64,000 nt of DNA. Origin: Cercis canadensis. Lineage: Eukaryota; Streptophyta; Magnoliopsida; Fabales; Fabaceae. The notes beneath the pieces were generated by a model, which ran no database searches, was not told the origin of the DNA, and worked only from the letters and a program-made list of their open reading frames with translations. A program made the translations under genes and the position numbers. Positions 1 through 12,699 of this stretch are shown here, in pieces (position 1 is the stretch's first letter; every line of letters begins with the position of its first letter). Where the stretch lies: assembly GCA_003255065.1 (NCBI GenBank), contig QAOA01005271.1, forward strand, positions 2,097,979-2,161,978, given 5' to 3'.

Positions 1-3000
1 ATCATTGTTGAAACCAATATGATATCTCTATGGACATAAGCTGAGTATGATTGAATATAATATAGATTCTGATCCTTCAGATTCAGAGGTGGAGGGTTGA
101 CATTAGAGAGTAAAGGGCACCTCATAAATCATTCATGAAAAAGAAATAATAGTTTGAATTTTCATAGTATAAATAATGGTAGCAAGAGTAATTATCAGTT
201 GTTTTCCAGTGGTCCATGGTTGTTTATTAAGCAGCTCTAGTGAATTGAAAATTGTCCTGTTGCAGGTAGTTTGGGGGAAGATTTCTATGGTTGATGCAGA
301 GAGACGGCTATTGGTGCATGCTCTCCAAGATCCTGACAACCAGCAATTTGTTTTACTCTCTGATAGGTAAATGGGCAATGAGAAAATTTTGAACTCTGTT
401 TTTATGACTATGTAATTAGCAGTAGTAGTATTATTAATTTCTGATTTGTTTATATTGGTTTTGCAGTTGTGTGCCACTGTATAGTTTTGATTATATCTAC
501 AGCTATCTGATGTATACAAATATCAGCTTTGTAGACTGGTATGTTAAGCATTATCTTGTGGTGTATCCCTCTATCAGCTTTTTGTTGTGTTGGTAATTCT
601 AGTGGTTTCTGCTTTCTGTTATCATCTTGGTGTTCTTTACTAATACACCCTTCTTTCCTTTTTTCTTGTTAGCTTTAAGGATCCTGGTCCGCATGGCAAT
701 GGCAGGTACTCAGAGCACATGTTACCTGAAATTGAAGTGAAGGACTTTAGAAAGGGTGCACAGGTATATTTTTGCTGGAATCATGCTGGAGATGGAATTG
801 CAATATTTGAAATTTATAGAAACTTCATTTGCTTTTAGTAGAAGGAATGTGAAATTTTGAACGGAGTATTTAGGCTAGTTTCTGTTGAATTACCTTGTCA
901 CAGGATGCTGATCGCATAAACATAGTTGGTCATCTTTTCATACCCTTTTTGTGTTTTTCATGTCAATAGGCTTTTCTAGCACATCAATTCTAGCACATGC
1001 CAGTAGTTGAGCCCTTTGTTTAAATGTTACATGATTAGGTTACATAAGGTGAGGTGGTGATATATTTGTGATAACCCAGCATCCTGCTGCATTTAAGTAT
1101 CACCTCAGACCCCATTTTCTTCTAGTGGTTGCCCTTCTCTCATAGTCTAAGGCATGGTGCAGTGCAGAAAGTTTCATTAGATATGTTATTAGTATGTACC
1201 TCAAACTATATGTCACTCATTCTAATATGTCTCCTCCTCACAGTTTAACTTTTTCTGCAGTGGTTCTCTATGAAGCGACAGCATGCTGTTATAGTTATGG
1301 CTGACAATCTTTATTACTCAAAATTCCGGGAATACTGCAAGGTAAAGTTGTTTTTAAATGTTTTTGACTTTTAAAATTTAAAGCAAGTTTTTGTTTATCA
1401 TTTCTAAATTTTTCTATTTAATTCTCTCAAATGTTTGTTTTAAACCATAGTAAGTTTTGCCTTTTAATATGCTTAGTCATAAGCAGAGAAGGTGTATAAT
1501 TCATTTTGTGAGGTTCAATACGTGGGGCTTCTGATTATGTGCCTTTTGCATGCTGTTTCTCGTGTGATGTTATTAGGTCCTCAAGTTGTCAACATATGTT
1601 CTTATTTGTCAATTTTTTATCTCTTAGGCGGCTTGTCTTGTTGATTAAATATAACTTGTTTCAGGAAACAGTTAATGTCTCTCTTCCTCATTTTGGTTTG
1701 TTACTTTAAATTGAACCTCTTTTCGTAAAACTAGAAGAATGGTGAAAGTAAAATTCAAACAATATAATGACTAACCTGACCTCCGTTAGTGTGTGAGTGA
1801 TACTTACTATACTTCAGTATTTCCCCACTTTTTGACCTCTGATCAACAATTGATGCCTGTCTGCCAGTAAATAAATATTCAATGCACAAATGTTCCTATC
1901 AGAAATTTTCACACTGAATTTACTAATTATATCAATTTGTTCCCTCTGCTTTTGTATTATTTAATGGTATTGCCAAAAGATAAAGACTGTCCTATCTCTG
2001 CTTATATGGTTAAAGTTGATTGCACCATCTACTTCTCAGACAATATATGTACTGCCCTCTGAACTAGGAAAGAAACACCTTATTGTCCCTAGCAACATAG
2101 AGCAGATATTCAAATTATCTACGTCTAGGTGTATGCTTATGAAATTTTGAATTTAATATTTTGAAAAATAGTTAAACTGTTCAATCATTGATGTGAATTC
2201 TTGATAATTACAGCCTGGTCTGGAGGGGAAAAACTGCATTGCTGATGAACATTACATGCCAACCTTCTTCAATGTGAGAATTTATTTTAAGTTAAATGCA
2301 TCATAATTCTTGTGTTATAGCAGTTTTCAACCTTTGGCTGATGTGTACCTCTGTTTTAGATCGTTGATCCTGGTGGAATTGCCAACTGGTCAATAACTCA
2401 TGTTGACTGGTCCGAGAGAAAATGGCATCCAAAATCATATAGGGCTCAGGATGTTACATATGAACTTCTGAAAAATATTACGGTATTGTTCTGTTATAAT
2501 TGCAACTTCTACAAAATTACTTACACATTCTTGAAACATGTTTTGCAAGTGTATATTTTATTTCGAAACTTGCTGTAAAAGCATACAAGTCTGTCAACTT
2601 AGCTTATCTTAGTTCCTTTATGTCCAATGATCCAATCTATTTGTCTCAGTTATGAAGTCATTTGAGCAACATCTTGAAGCTTCCCTTTCTGCTATGTGGG
2701 GAATAAGACGGATGAATGTCTTCATTACTTATTCTGTTTTCAGTTTTTGAGTTACATCGATATTCATGATAATTCTTTACTATATTTGCAGTCCATTGAT
2801 GTTAGTGTGCATGTCACAAGTGATGAGAAGGTATGGTATCTAAGAGCTTCTCTGATCTGATTCATTAATGACTCATTGGGTTACTAAAGAATTTTCTTGT
2901 GCTTGTACAGAAAGAAGTGCAAAGATGGCCGTGCTTATGGAATGGGATTCAGAAGCCGTGTTACCTTTTTGCTAGGAAATTTACTCCTGAAACACTGGAT

Positions 3001-3039
3001 AATTTATTGCATCTTTTTGCCAATTATTCAACACCTTGA
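1..3039 (+). CDS. GT14 core-2/I-branching glycosyltransferase, 3' part
   Basis: This is the C-terminal part of a plant glycosyltransferase 14 protein (core-2/I-branching beta-1,6-N-acetylglucosaminyltransferase-like, former DUF266), a Golgi type II membrane enzyme family; the exact plant substrate is not known. Eight exons fit GT-AG introns and keep frame: 266-366, 467-538, 673-763, 1261-1341, 2214-2273, 2360-2482, 2792-2830 and 2911-3039, giving 231 residues and a TGA stop. Family signatures seen include WGKISMVDAERRLL, FVLLSDSCVPLY, DPGPHGNGRY, FRKGAQWFSMKRQHA, the DEHYMPTFF segment and THVDWSERKWHP. The start, membrane anchor and first part of the catalytic domain lie before the window. 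Bases 1-265 look like intron; an earlier exon there cannot be excluded. Confidence 0.9.
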
Positions 3040-5127
3040 GGCAGCTATTTTTGACTCGATTCTTTGGTCGGATAGTTGTTGCTTTCGGCCCTTATGCCCC
3101 ATCTTGGTTTCTCATATAGCAGATGAGGATTGTAAATTGCAGCGTTATTGAGCCTAGCTTGCCTGCCAACTGCAGATATTGGGTACAAGGGAAACTGGCA
3201 TTGCAAGAAACCTAATTAGGAATGGAGGCTAACCAGTTAGTGTTGCTTCCTTGGGTTGGGGATGGATGTCTTGACTTAATTTTCCTTCCATTTGGGTTAT
3301 CAAATTTTTGGGGGAATCATATCAACTCATTTTATGGTTGTTGATCGTTGTAAAACTTGGAAATTGTTTAGTTGAAAATACAACAGGATGCTGCTCTTCA
3401 ATTCTTGTGTGCAACTTCAATGCAGCCTTTGTCAGGGCTGATTCATTATAAACGAAAATTTTACAATTTCATCAACAATTCAACTGAATCCATATAAAAG
3501 GTTCAGTTTGTATAATGAATTTCCCCAGCAAAAGATGAAAAAATTATATAATGAATTTTTATGTTTGGAACAAAGTTTATAATATAAGAAATTCAATTGA
3601 ATTCTCTTGTTTGAATTGTGTACCAAATTAATGGAATTTCATTCTAGATTAAATTTATAATCTTAGTTAGGGATAATATTGTTGCTTTCAGTAAAAGGAA
3701 TTAAAGTAAATTATGGTTAGGTTCTTAATGTCGAAGAAGAGATTTTTTATTTTAAATATGAAGAAATTTCATTTTAATTCTTTATGTACTGTATAAAATA
3801 TTTAAAATACCTCTGACTGTTTTGTGATTATTCAATGGTCTTGAAACTGTTGATCAAGTAAATAAACAAACATATTGACTCATGACTTGTGACATATACA
3901 AATTTTAAAATGGGATAATCACCCCTTTATTCTAAACTTTTATTGTACCAAAAAAGAAAAAAGTACTGTCTGAGGCACATACACAGCAAAAGCAGAGTTG
4001 GCAGTAGTAAGAGCAAAGGAAAAGAAGGGAACATTTTGGATTCAGTTTTGATCCCAAAACCAATGATTACAAGGTTCTGATTAAGGGAAGCCTCCTTTAT
4101 ATCATGTATGCTGCTGAGATCACGTATATAATCTTAGTACTGATTCCTAGAGAAAAATCAAGAATGATTTTGATACTATTCAATTCCTATCTTAATGGGG
4201 TTTATCATTGGCTGGCTACTTACTCTCATAAAAAATCAGCAATTCTTTGCTTTGACATCAGCAACCAGATATTTCTTTTCAACAGTGGTCATTATGTGAA
4301 GGCTGAATGTGCTGCCGAAACTCACATTAATTACTGTACTTATTTTGGGCTATTCTTTAAATATGATGTGGCAACAGCCAACAGGTATTGAGACTTGTCG
4401 GCTTCAGATTTGGGTTATTCGACAGCTATTGACTATTATCTTACTTATTTTAAGATTGTTATTTTTTCTGGAAGAAAAATGAAGGACTTAAAAACCTAAA
4501 CCTCAAAACCTTTTAACAAGTCAGTTTTCTAACTCCTCCTTTTCCTTTATCATCTAAATAAGGGACAAGTTCTTTTTAACTCTTCATTTTTTTTTTTTCT
4601 AAATCTCAAAATCTCGTACTTTTTTGTGTCATTTTCTTTTATTTCCCCTTTACTCTTTAACAAATCCTAAGATAATTTTGACTCTGAATCCTCCTTTTAT
4701 CAGGAATAAGGGCTAAAGACTTGGCATTACAAAATCCAGAATCCCAATTACCACGTGAAGCAAACGAGGAGGAAAAGGGGTAAAAGAGAAAAAAAAAAAG
4801 ATTGATTTAGATCCNAAAAAAGGATTGATTTAGATCCTTATTCCTCATTTTGGAGGTGCACTTAGAGACTAAAATGCAAGAAAATAATTAATAATTAATG
4901 GTTCAGATTTTGATAAATTACATGCAATTATATAGATTTTTAAAAATTTACTTCCTTGATTTTCTCATAAATGACTATCTGAATGTACTTTATTCTTTAA
5001 AATGTACCCTTTAGAGGATCCAAATCCAAAAAAAAAAAAAATGTCGGTCAATCTTAAAAGTTAAGTCTTTGACTTGCAATGATCTCATAAACCAAAATAT
5101 GTTTATGCACATAACTTTTGATACAAC
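3040..5127. other. 3' UTR of the GT14 gene, then intergenic DNA
   Basis: The first 300-400 bases are probably the 3' UTR of the glycosyltransferase. The rest is AT-rich with no recognisable gene. An open frame at 4104-4391 has no family features and poor coding character. A single N at 4815 joins two copies of a short sequence (gattgatttagatcc). Confidence 0.6.
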
Positions 5128-5135
5128 TATAAATA
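5128..5135 (+). promoter_or_regulatory. TATA box of the defensin-like gene
   Basis: TATAAATA lies about 87 bases before the ATG at 5215, giving an expected 5' leader of roughly 50 bases. Confidence 0.65.
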
Positions 5136-5214
5136 GCACATCAACAACTAGTTTTTACACTGACATACATACAACACAAGACACAAAAAACTTTGACAGA
5201 AGAGTTGAGTCTAA

Positions 5215-5727
5215 ATGGGGAAGCCAATCTCAAAGTTTTTCCATCTCTTTGTCCTCCTAGCTGTGGTTGCAGCTGGTAAGGCTAGCTCTTATATTCATTC
5301 ACATTGTGATACTTTCCTTCATTTTCTCATTTGTACCATTAATTCTTGTAACTCTAAATAATTCTATGTCACCAATGTTACAGTGATAGGGAGCATGGTG
5401 GAAGTGGTGGAGGGAAATGTATGCACAGATGCTATGGGTGCATGTGGTGCCGCCGGCGACTGTGACCGGAGGTGCAAGGACAAGCATGAAGGTGGTCAGG
5501 GAACGTGTGACATGAACCTGTGTAGCTGCCATTACAATTGTGGTTCGTCGGGTCCTGGTGGACCTGGTGAGCCCGAAAGGAAATGCAACGGTGGACTTGG
5601 ACTGTGCACCTTCCAGTGCGACACTCCGTGCTGCAATGCTAACTGTGCTAGCCGATTCAATCAAGGCATAGGCTTTTGTGACGACAACACTGGCACCAAC
5701 TTGTGCAATTGTCAATATGTCTGCTAA
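5215..5727 (+). CDS. Secreted defensin-like protein with two cysteine-rich domains
   Basis: Two exons, 5215-5275 and 5384-5727, joined by a GT-AG intron, encode 134 residues. Residues 1 to about 29 form a hydrophobic signal peptide (MGKPISKFFHLFVLLAVVAA at its start). The intron inside or just after the signal peptide is typical of plant defensin-like (DEFL) genes. Domain 1 has eight cysteines spaced C-x6-C-x5-C-x3-C-x10-C-x4-C-x-C-x3-C. After a Gly/Pro-rich linker (GSSGPGGPGEPERK), domain 2 has ten cysteines, with an added pair around TFQCDTPCC. Both end in the C-x-C-x3-C pattern of the cysteine-stabilised alpha-beta fold. The protein is probably extracellular and could act in defence or cell signalling; neither role is shown by sequence. 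An A/T-rich tail with AATAAA near 5760 fits a poly(A) signal. Confidence 0.85.
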
Positions 5728-5769
5728 TTCACCTCTGTAATTAATTAGTCATCATAATTCAAATAAAAT

Positions 5770-6349
5770 TAAGCAATATATAAAACTATATATATATATA
5801 TGCAGTGTCTTTTTCTTGTTATGCTTCATGTTCTAAAATAGTTTCTTTTGATTTTTTTATGTCTTTTGGATTGATTGAATTAGTGTTATGCCGAAAACAC
5901 TTTCATATTTTGTTGATTGACATGTTGTTTGGTGACTTGCAAAGAGAAGAGTACGGTCAGAGGAGGCCAATCTGATTAAGAGAGGGGATCCGAGAGAGAG
6001 AGTGACCTAATTATTAGATTTAGAGGGAGAAATATACTTTCAAGTAAATATATTATTATCCTTTTATTAGAGCAGGAGTAGTGCTTTTACTCAGATATCA
6101 TCAAATAAAAAGAGAGAAAGAAAAATAAAGCTAATATTAATCTACTAATTATTCAAACATAGGTATTGGCCTATTGAAATTTATCCTTATACGGCGACTT
6201 TTGTAAAAGTATTTGTATTTGGCCAAAAATAAAATAAAATAGTATTTCTATAAATGTGAAATAACTCAAAAACAGTAGATTCCTATAATTAGTAGTGTAA
6301 ATAAAGTGAAAACACCTTGTTTTTAGACTCATTTTATGATTGCCAGAAA

Positions 6350-6381
<32 letters not shown>

Positions 6382-7795
6382 NTTTTTTTAATGTTTTGGT
6401 CGAAAAGCACTTATGATACTTAAAAAATAAATTAAAAACAAACCAATCTAAATGTGGTTAAGAAATAATAATTTCTTCAATTAGAGATTCTTTTTACTGT
6501 TGGAATTTTTAGAACACAACATTTTTTCTCATTTATTTTTCTTCGTGAATCACCCATATTATTTGTTTGGTGGTTTATTTATTAACAAAATCTCGAAGGC
6601 CAGATTGACAATTAATGCATGCTTTTGAATTTAGATCCGAATTTCAATAATAAAATGCAAGAGAATAATCAATTGATAAAAGAATTAATAATTAAGATTA
6701 CAATAAAGTATATATACTTTGGTGAGGATCTATATGTTTTTGAAGGATTGGATCTTGTAATGTGAATGGTGCACTTTAAACACTGAAGTGCCAGAGAATC
6801 ATCAACAATGACAAAATTAGTAGTTAAGATTTTGATAAAATGTATCCACGTAATAATTAAGATTACAATATATATGACTCATTCCTTTGATTCTTTCACT
6901 AGTAATAATTCAAGTGCACTTTACATTTTAGAGTGCACTAAAGTGTATATTTCATTTTAGAGGATTGTAATCCATTTTTCAAAAGTTACTCTTTTGATTC
7001 TCGTATTACCGAAAAAACTATACAAATACACTTTACTTTTTAAAATATTTGGATAAAAAAAATTGCAGAAAAAATTCAAAATGTATTCTTTGTTAAGAAA
7101 TAAAGCAAAAAGAAAAAAAAAATAATAAATAAGGCAAAAACACGATTGTGTAAGTAGGCTAAAAAAGGTTGTGTTTTCCATGATAACCATGTTAAAAGAT
7201 GAGGCAAAACGAAACTAAGAAAAAAAAAAAAAAGTTCTTAATAAAATCCTCATCCAAAGCCTAACTTAATGTCGAGGGGCCATTCTTCTTATTGAGTGTG
7301 AAATAGCTTTGTTCATCATGCAGCAAGCAACAACAGAATACTATAGCTCTATGCTTTTGGAAACATAGCCTTGATACAAGCAAAACTGCACATGCTAGAT
7401 TATTGATATTAACTGATTTTCATAAATCTCATCTCCAAACAATGCTTCGATATGTATATTAAGGACAACTGTTGTCTAGAACGACGCAACTAGAAGAGAA
7501 GCAAATATCTTATCCAAACTAAATTTACTTTTTGAGTTATTATGAGGTTCATGATTAAATTGGTAACCCATTCAGGTGTATGGGTCTCCTATGAAACTAT
7601 AGAGATTTTTCCTTCTGTTCGCTGAAGCTCTGTCCACACAAGAAAAAAGGAAAAAAGACATAGGGGCAACAATTCAATCTGCACAGACAAGAAGATTGAA
7701 CTCAGTTTCTCATGGGAAAAAATAAAAAATAAAAAAATTAAACTAAGAATGTGATTGTCTGATAGAGCAGAACATCAAGTACCTCATGGCATTTG
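5770..7795. other. Intergenic, AT-rich
   Basis: No coding region is seen. A poly-T run at about 6355-6390 contains a single N (6382). The part nearest 7795 probably carries the 3' UTR of the minus-strand coiled-coil gene. Confidence 0.5.
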
Positions 7796-10700
7796 TTAAT
7801 GAGGATAGGGTCTTTTTGCCCTGCGACGGGTGTGATTTGTGTGAGAATTATATCTAGACTTCCTTGCCTTTTTCCTGCAAGAATCAAACATTTAGATTGT
7901 TTCTTAATTTCAAAGATGAAGCAGATGAAATTTTAAGAATAATATAATAGAGAAAGATACAAATTAAAGACAGGTGATCATTGAATAACTTCAAATTCTT
8001 TTTTTTTTTTATTTTTATATGAATAACTTCAAATTCTAATGACGCTAACCTGAAAATAGCTGAATGCAATCTACACATGAAGACAAGAGGCAGGCACAGT
8101 AAAGCAGTGGCCTAAATTAGAATAGAATATTAGAAAATATTAGATACAAACCTCTATATAATAATCAATTGATTAAAAGCATGAGTGAATGAGACAAGGT
8201 TATGTTACTACTTTCAAAAACACATACCGCAAACCAAGCTAGATCCATGGTAGCAAGTGATCTCGTTAACTCGTTGGTTTTTAGCACTTGTTGAATCTTA
8301 ACAATCAACATATTGAAAACGTGTTAAATAATCAACAAGTATCATGCTGCATATTAATATACTGGCCAAGCCAAATAGTAATGATTTATTTTTCAGATTT
8401 TGTATGTGATGGTAATGCAGATTCTTATAATGTGTCATTAGTTTAACTATAGCTGATTCAGAACAAAAATCTGCTTCTGCCAATTCAAATAATTCCACAA
8501 ATTACACTAATTTCATGAGAAAAAAAAAATATAAAACCTACCTGCTTATGGTACGAAACTGCACATGTGACAATCTTCCTGTAAGCGCATACTGGTTTTT
8601 TGGAATAGGGCTCCAAGGTAATAAGTGCCTCATCAAGGTATGGCTCAGCAAACCTGTGTGCTTCCTGTCAAATATGAGCTGATGATATAGAAGGAATTGC
8701 AACCACATGATTACAAAGAAAAAGATTTAACCTAAGTTCATCTGTACCAGTATGAAGGGAGCCATTGCTCTTTGTACCTTGACAGTATGCAATACTAATG
8801 AGTTCTTGCATGCATGATACACCTCAATAGTTTTAGCTGTTAGAGATTCAGCATATGGCTTAAGATAGGATATGAAAGCCAACCATTGCTCCTTCATAAC
8901 TGGCATCCACTCCTTCGAATAAAACAAAGCGATTATTTTCTGAGATTTAATCATGGAATCCAAAGTAATTGGACTTTGAAATCATTCACTTCAAGTCTTC
9001 AACATCAGATATATTTAAACCTCAATCTATAACAAATTTAATTTTATATATCAGAATCATGAAAAATATAAGTGTGGAAAGAATAAGTCTCTTTCTCTTT
9101 GTAGACAAACAGGAAGAGATTTATTCCTAATCCAGTGGAAATTCGGCCTTTACTTTAATCTCCCTCACCATATATAAGCTCTCTAAATAGTGAAGCATAT
9201 AGAGTTTCATGTCAGAGGGTATTTTATGAGGCACACCATCTTATTCAAGCTTGTCGAATACCTACTGTTAATGATACATCATTGTAGCAGAAGATATGAT
9301 AAGCAATACCACATATGACTTACTATCTTAATGGTTTCGATGCACATTTCAGTATCTGTTTGAATGTGAGACAATTTCACCAGGATCTGAGAAAAGGACA
9401 AAGGAGGAGAAGAAAGATAATTAAATGATGTACTTTCTTACATCAGTTTCCTTTGATCATATCTATTGCAACATAATAAGATAATTGCCAAAAACTTAGC
9501 TCTAATTAACAAAAACAAAACCTTTTGAAATGATTCATCCAAGGCTGGCCTCCAACAATAGTTCCAACGAGCCACTATGAAGGACTGCAAGTCACAACCA
9601 GTCACTAAAAGAGTATAATATTCTATGTGGCTATGCAACTGATTAAGCTGTGAAACTACCTGAAAATGACGGAAACGAACTACTAGCCAATGAGGGAGCC
9701 ACCATTGATTGTCCTGATTACAATACGTATTCCATTATCCACCAAAAGTTCACATGAGGCACTAAAAAATTAAAAGCTCATTGACTTCCTTACCTCCACT
9801 GACTCCATAAAAGTGGCGTCCAACTTTGACTTCAGCATTTCTTCCTACAGTTCCACAACAACAATTACTTTCATTAAGTAGATAAAGCACATTAACAATG
9901 GTCAGAAAACTAATGTAACAATAAACCTCTGCCACTTGAAGAAGCTGTTCATTCCTTTGAATAGTGGTCTTCTGTTCTTTGTTAGCCTTCTGAACCTGGA
10001 GAAGGGAGAACACAAGGACATTAGAGCAGCCCCATTTGTGAATAAGATAAGGAATTGAAAAGAGTATACAGTAATACATCAACTTCTGAGATAAGGAGTA
10101 AGGACCAAGATCAAGAACTTACAACACTTAAGGCGCAATTTTTTTTTTTCCATAAAATATCAATTGCCAGGTATTATTCTATCCAACCAGTTATAAATTA
10201 CAATCAAATTCTAAGCTACTACAAAGAGTTCTTCCTGAGTTCACAATAGATATGCTTAACCCTTGACTTGTACAAAAGTGGGGCAAAGCATAATTTTGTA
10301 AGTTGATAACTTCTTAAGTGATCATGCAGGTCACAATCAGCATGGTGATGGGGAAATGGTTTATTTTGTAATCCATAAACCGAAAATGTAATCAGTTGTG
10401 ACTATAAGTTGGGGGCAGATGTTATAACTTATAACCGATTATACAATGATTAACAAATTGAAAGACTTATAAAGATAGATGATAAATTAAAAGGGCCAAA
10501 AACTAATATAGATCAGAAAGGGGAGGGATCCTAGTCTGAAAGAAGAAAACGAAAAACATCAAATTAAACAAAATAATTGAAAAGGGAATACAGTCTCCAT
10601 GTAAAAGTAGATAAAGGGTCGCGAGGCCCCTATTGTGGAATATGGATCAAGATTACTTTCAAGGATAATAATTAGGGAAAATCGGAGAAGTGATTCCTTT

Positions 10701-12544
10701 ATCTAGAAGTAATTACTTACATTTTCTAATTTTAAATTAAGTTCTTGAATCTTTTTATCAGCCACATTTGCTCGGACTTCCAATCCTATTTTCTTCTTAT
10801 CTAGCATTTCTATTTCCTTTTTTATTTTGTCCACCTGAGAAGAAGAATTGTATGTCAAGCATGAAAGAAGAAGTGACCATGAAAGGCACTACAAACATAA
10901 CAAACCTGCTTCTCAAGCTCGACAACATGGGCATGGGGCTCATTCATCTGCCGTTTAGCATCTATAGGCCCTTCTTGCTATTAACGAATAAAGCTGGTTA
11001 GTAACAAATTCGAACTAACTTCTCTATATGACATAAACTAGCCTAGTTTAAACTAGGCTTACAAAAATCAACTAAATCTGTATGGCTGATTGTTTTTAAG
11101 CCCAAAGCAAAATTTGTATTTAGAAAACAAATAAAAATTGCATTAATATGGATGAAGAAAAGAAACTTTCTTTAATTTTTTTCTCATTTTGAGACAGGGT
11201 TATCTTACTGATTAGACATTATTTCAAGCTGCTCTGCACTATCATTAATCTTGAAACTGTCAATGCTCCTATGAGCTTGATGTACATTGTTGACTGTGCA
11301 TCTTAATAACTATACCTTTTGGATAATTAGTTAGCTATTTTGGAGTCTTAGCCATAAACTTTGGTCCAAAGCATAAGGGTTTTAACTGTTAGTCTCTCTT
11401 CCATAAACGAGAGGCTTATGGTTGACTTAATTCAGCTGGTACATGTGAGAAGTTTTGCTGTTAATTTATTAGGAGCTTCATAGACATTGTTTGCATATAT
11501 CCTAGTAGCTTAAGCTTTCTCTGACAATTGACTACAAATAAAATTAAGCATCTATCACAAAAAATATAAAAAACTCACCTGAAGACAGTCAATATTATTC
11601 TGTAGCGATGAAATACTTTCTGCTTTCTCTAGAATAATCTTCTTCATCTGTGCAATGCTTTCATCCTTACTTTTCAATTCTTGGTTGCTCTTCTCAATGC
11701 TGGATTCTTCCACAACGTATATGAAGAAGAAATATCAAATACGCAAACAAAAGTAAATAATCACAAAAGAAAAAGTGGAAAAAAAATGAATTAACTGAGC
11801 TGACCATTTGCGGTACTGGGGTTAATGGAGAAGGGAAGACCAAGAAATCAGTCAAACAATATAATCTGGCAATCCATGTTTGAAGCTTTTAGCAAGGATG
11901 TAAACAATTTTATTAGTTTGAGCCTTATACAACTACCTAGTTGCCAACCAAGTCTGCAAGTCATAAACTTTACTACGAAAAACAAACACAAAAAAATAAA
12001 AAAAATCAAATACCATATTCAACAATTCCTTTACNGGAAAAAAATGAATTAACTGAGCTGACCATTTGCGGTACTGGGGTTAATAGAGAAGGGGAGACCA
12101 AGAAATCAGTCAAACAATATAATCTGGCAATCCATGTTTGAAGCTTTTCGCAAGGATGTAAACAATTTTATTAGTTTGAGCCTTATACAACTACCTAGTT
12201 GCCAACCAAGTCTGCAAGTCATAAACTTTACTACGAAAAACAAACACAAAAAAATAAAAAAAATCAAATACCATATTCAACAATTCCTTTACTCTATTTC
12301 AGACATGTTCAAAGGAAAAAACATAGGCCAATTTGCGATCTCAGACAGTCGAAGAAACAAAATATTTACAAGCACGCATTACAAAGAGATTGTTGCTAGT
12401 AAGGTAACTACCTAAAAATGAAACCTTGGACTTGAGTTGGTCAAGTTCGATCCTCAGAGATGAAATCGAGTCCTCTGGTTCCTGATATGGTGCAATTCCG
12501 ATTATTAGCGAGGCAAAGAGCATGAATAGCTTTGAAGGCGCCAT
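7796..12544 (-). CDS. Coiled-coil membrane protein, At2g24420/At4g31340 type
   Basis: A 14-exon minus-strand gene whose joined frame is 414 residues. Exons in transcript order: 12544-12412, 11706-11579, 10977-10906, 10834-10721, 9995-9927, 9844-9794, 9713-9660, 9584-9522, 9386-9324, 8912-8748, 8664-8542, 8296-8228, 8111-8050, 7874-7796. All junctions are GT-AG and keep frame. The protein starts with a signal peptide (MAPSKLFMLFASLIIGIAP), then a Lys/Glu-rich coiled coil to about residue 185, the conserved WWLPHWLVVRF segment, a helical C-terminal half (EAHRFAEPYLDEAL), a short hydrophobic segment (ALLCLPLVFMC) and a basic tail ending RRRAKRPYPH. Order and motifs match the Arabidopsis proteins labelled 'DNA repair ATPase-related'. 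That label looks wrong: no ATPase motif is seen, and the signal peptide and membrane segment suggest the endomembrane system. Intron 1 carries a 258-bp direct duplication around a single N. Confidence 0.88.
11777..12292. repeat. 258-bp direct duplication around a single N (likely assembly artefact)
   Basis: Bases 11777-12034 and 12036-12292 are near-identical, with about three mismatches, and are separated by the N at 12035. It lies in intron 1 of the coiled-coil gene. Two haplotype contig ends placed in series would give this pattern. Confidence 0.8.
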
Positions 12545-12691
12545 TAGAGAACTCAATGTACAAGTTCAACAATCTGCGCCAACTTTGAAACAGAGAAGTA
12601 GAGGGAGAGCCACAGGGAGACAGAAAGGGAGACAACGTTACCGTACTTCTTAAATAGTGTTTGAGCCGACGTTGTGTTATGGGTTGCGCCA

Positions 12692-12698
12692 TATATAT
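12692..12698 (-). promoter_or_regulatory. Probable TATA box of the coiled-coil gene
   Basis: On the minus strand a TATATAT run (in GCATATATATGGCGC) lies about 150 bases before the ATG at 12544. Confidence 0.45.
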
Positions 12699-12699
12699 G

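Noticed and set aside
4104-4391. 95-codon open frame
   Set aside because: No family features, no promoter or splice context, and composition like the surrounding intergenic DNA.
11825-12415. Overlapping plus-strand frames with repeated peptides
   Set aside because: They lie in intron 1 of the minus-strand gene, and their likeness comes from the duplication around the N at 12035.
12441-12692. Alternative upstream start for the coiled-coil gene
   Set aside because: This frame differs from that of exon 1 and has no counterpart in the family. The ATG at 12544 gives a signal peptide and correct splicing phase.
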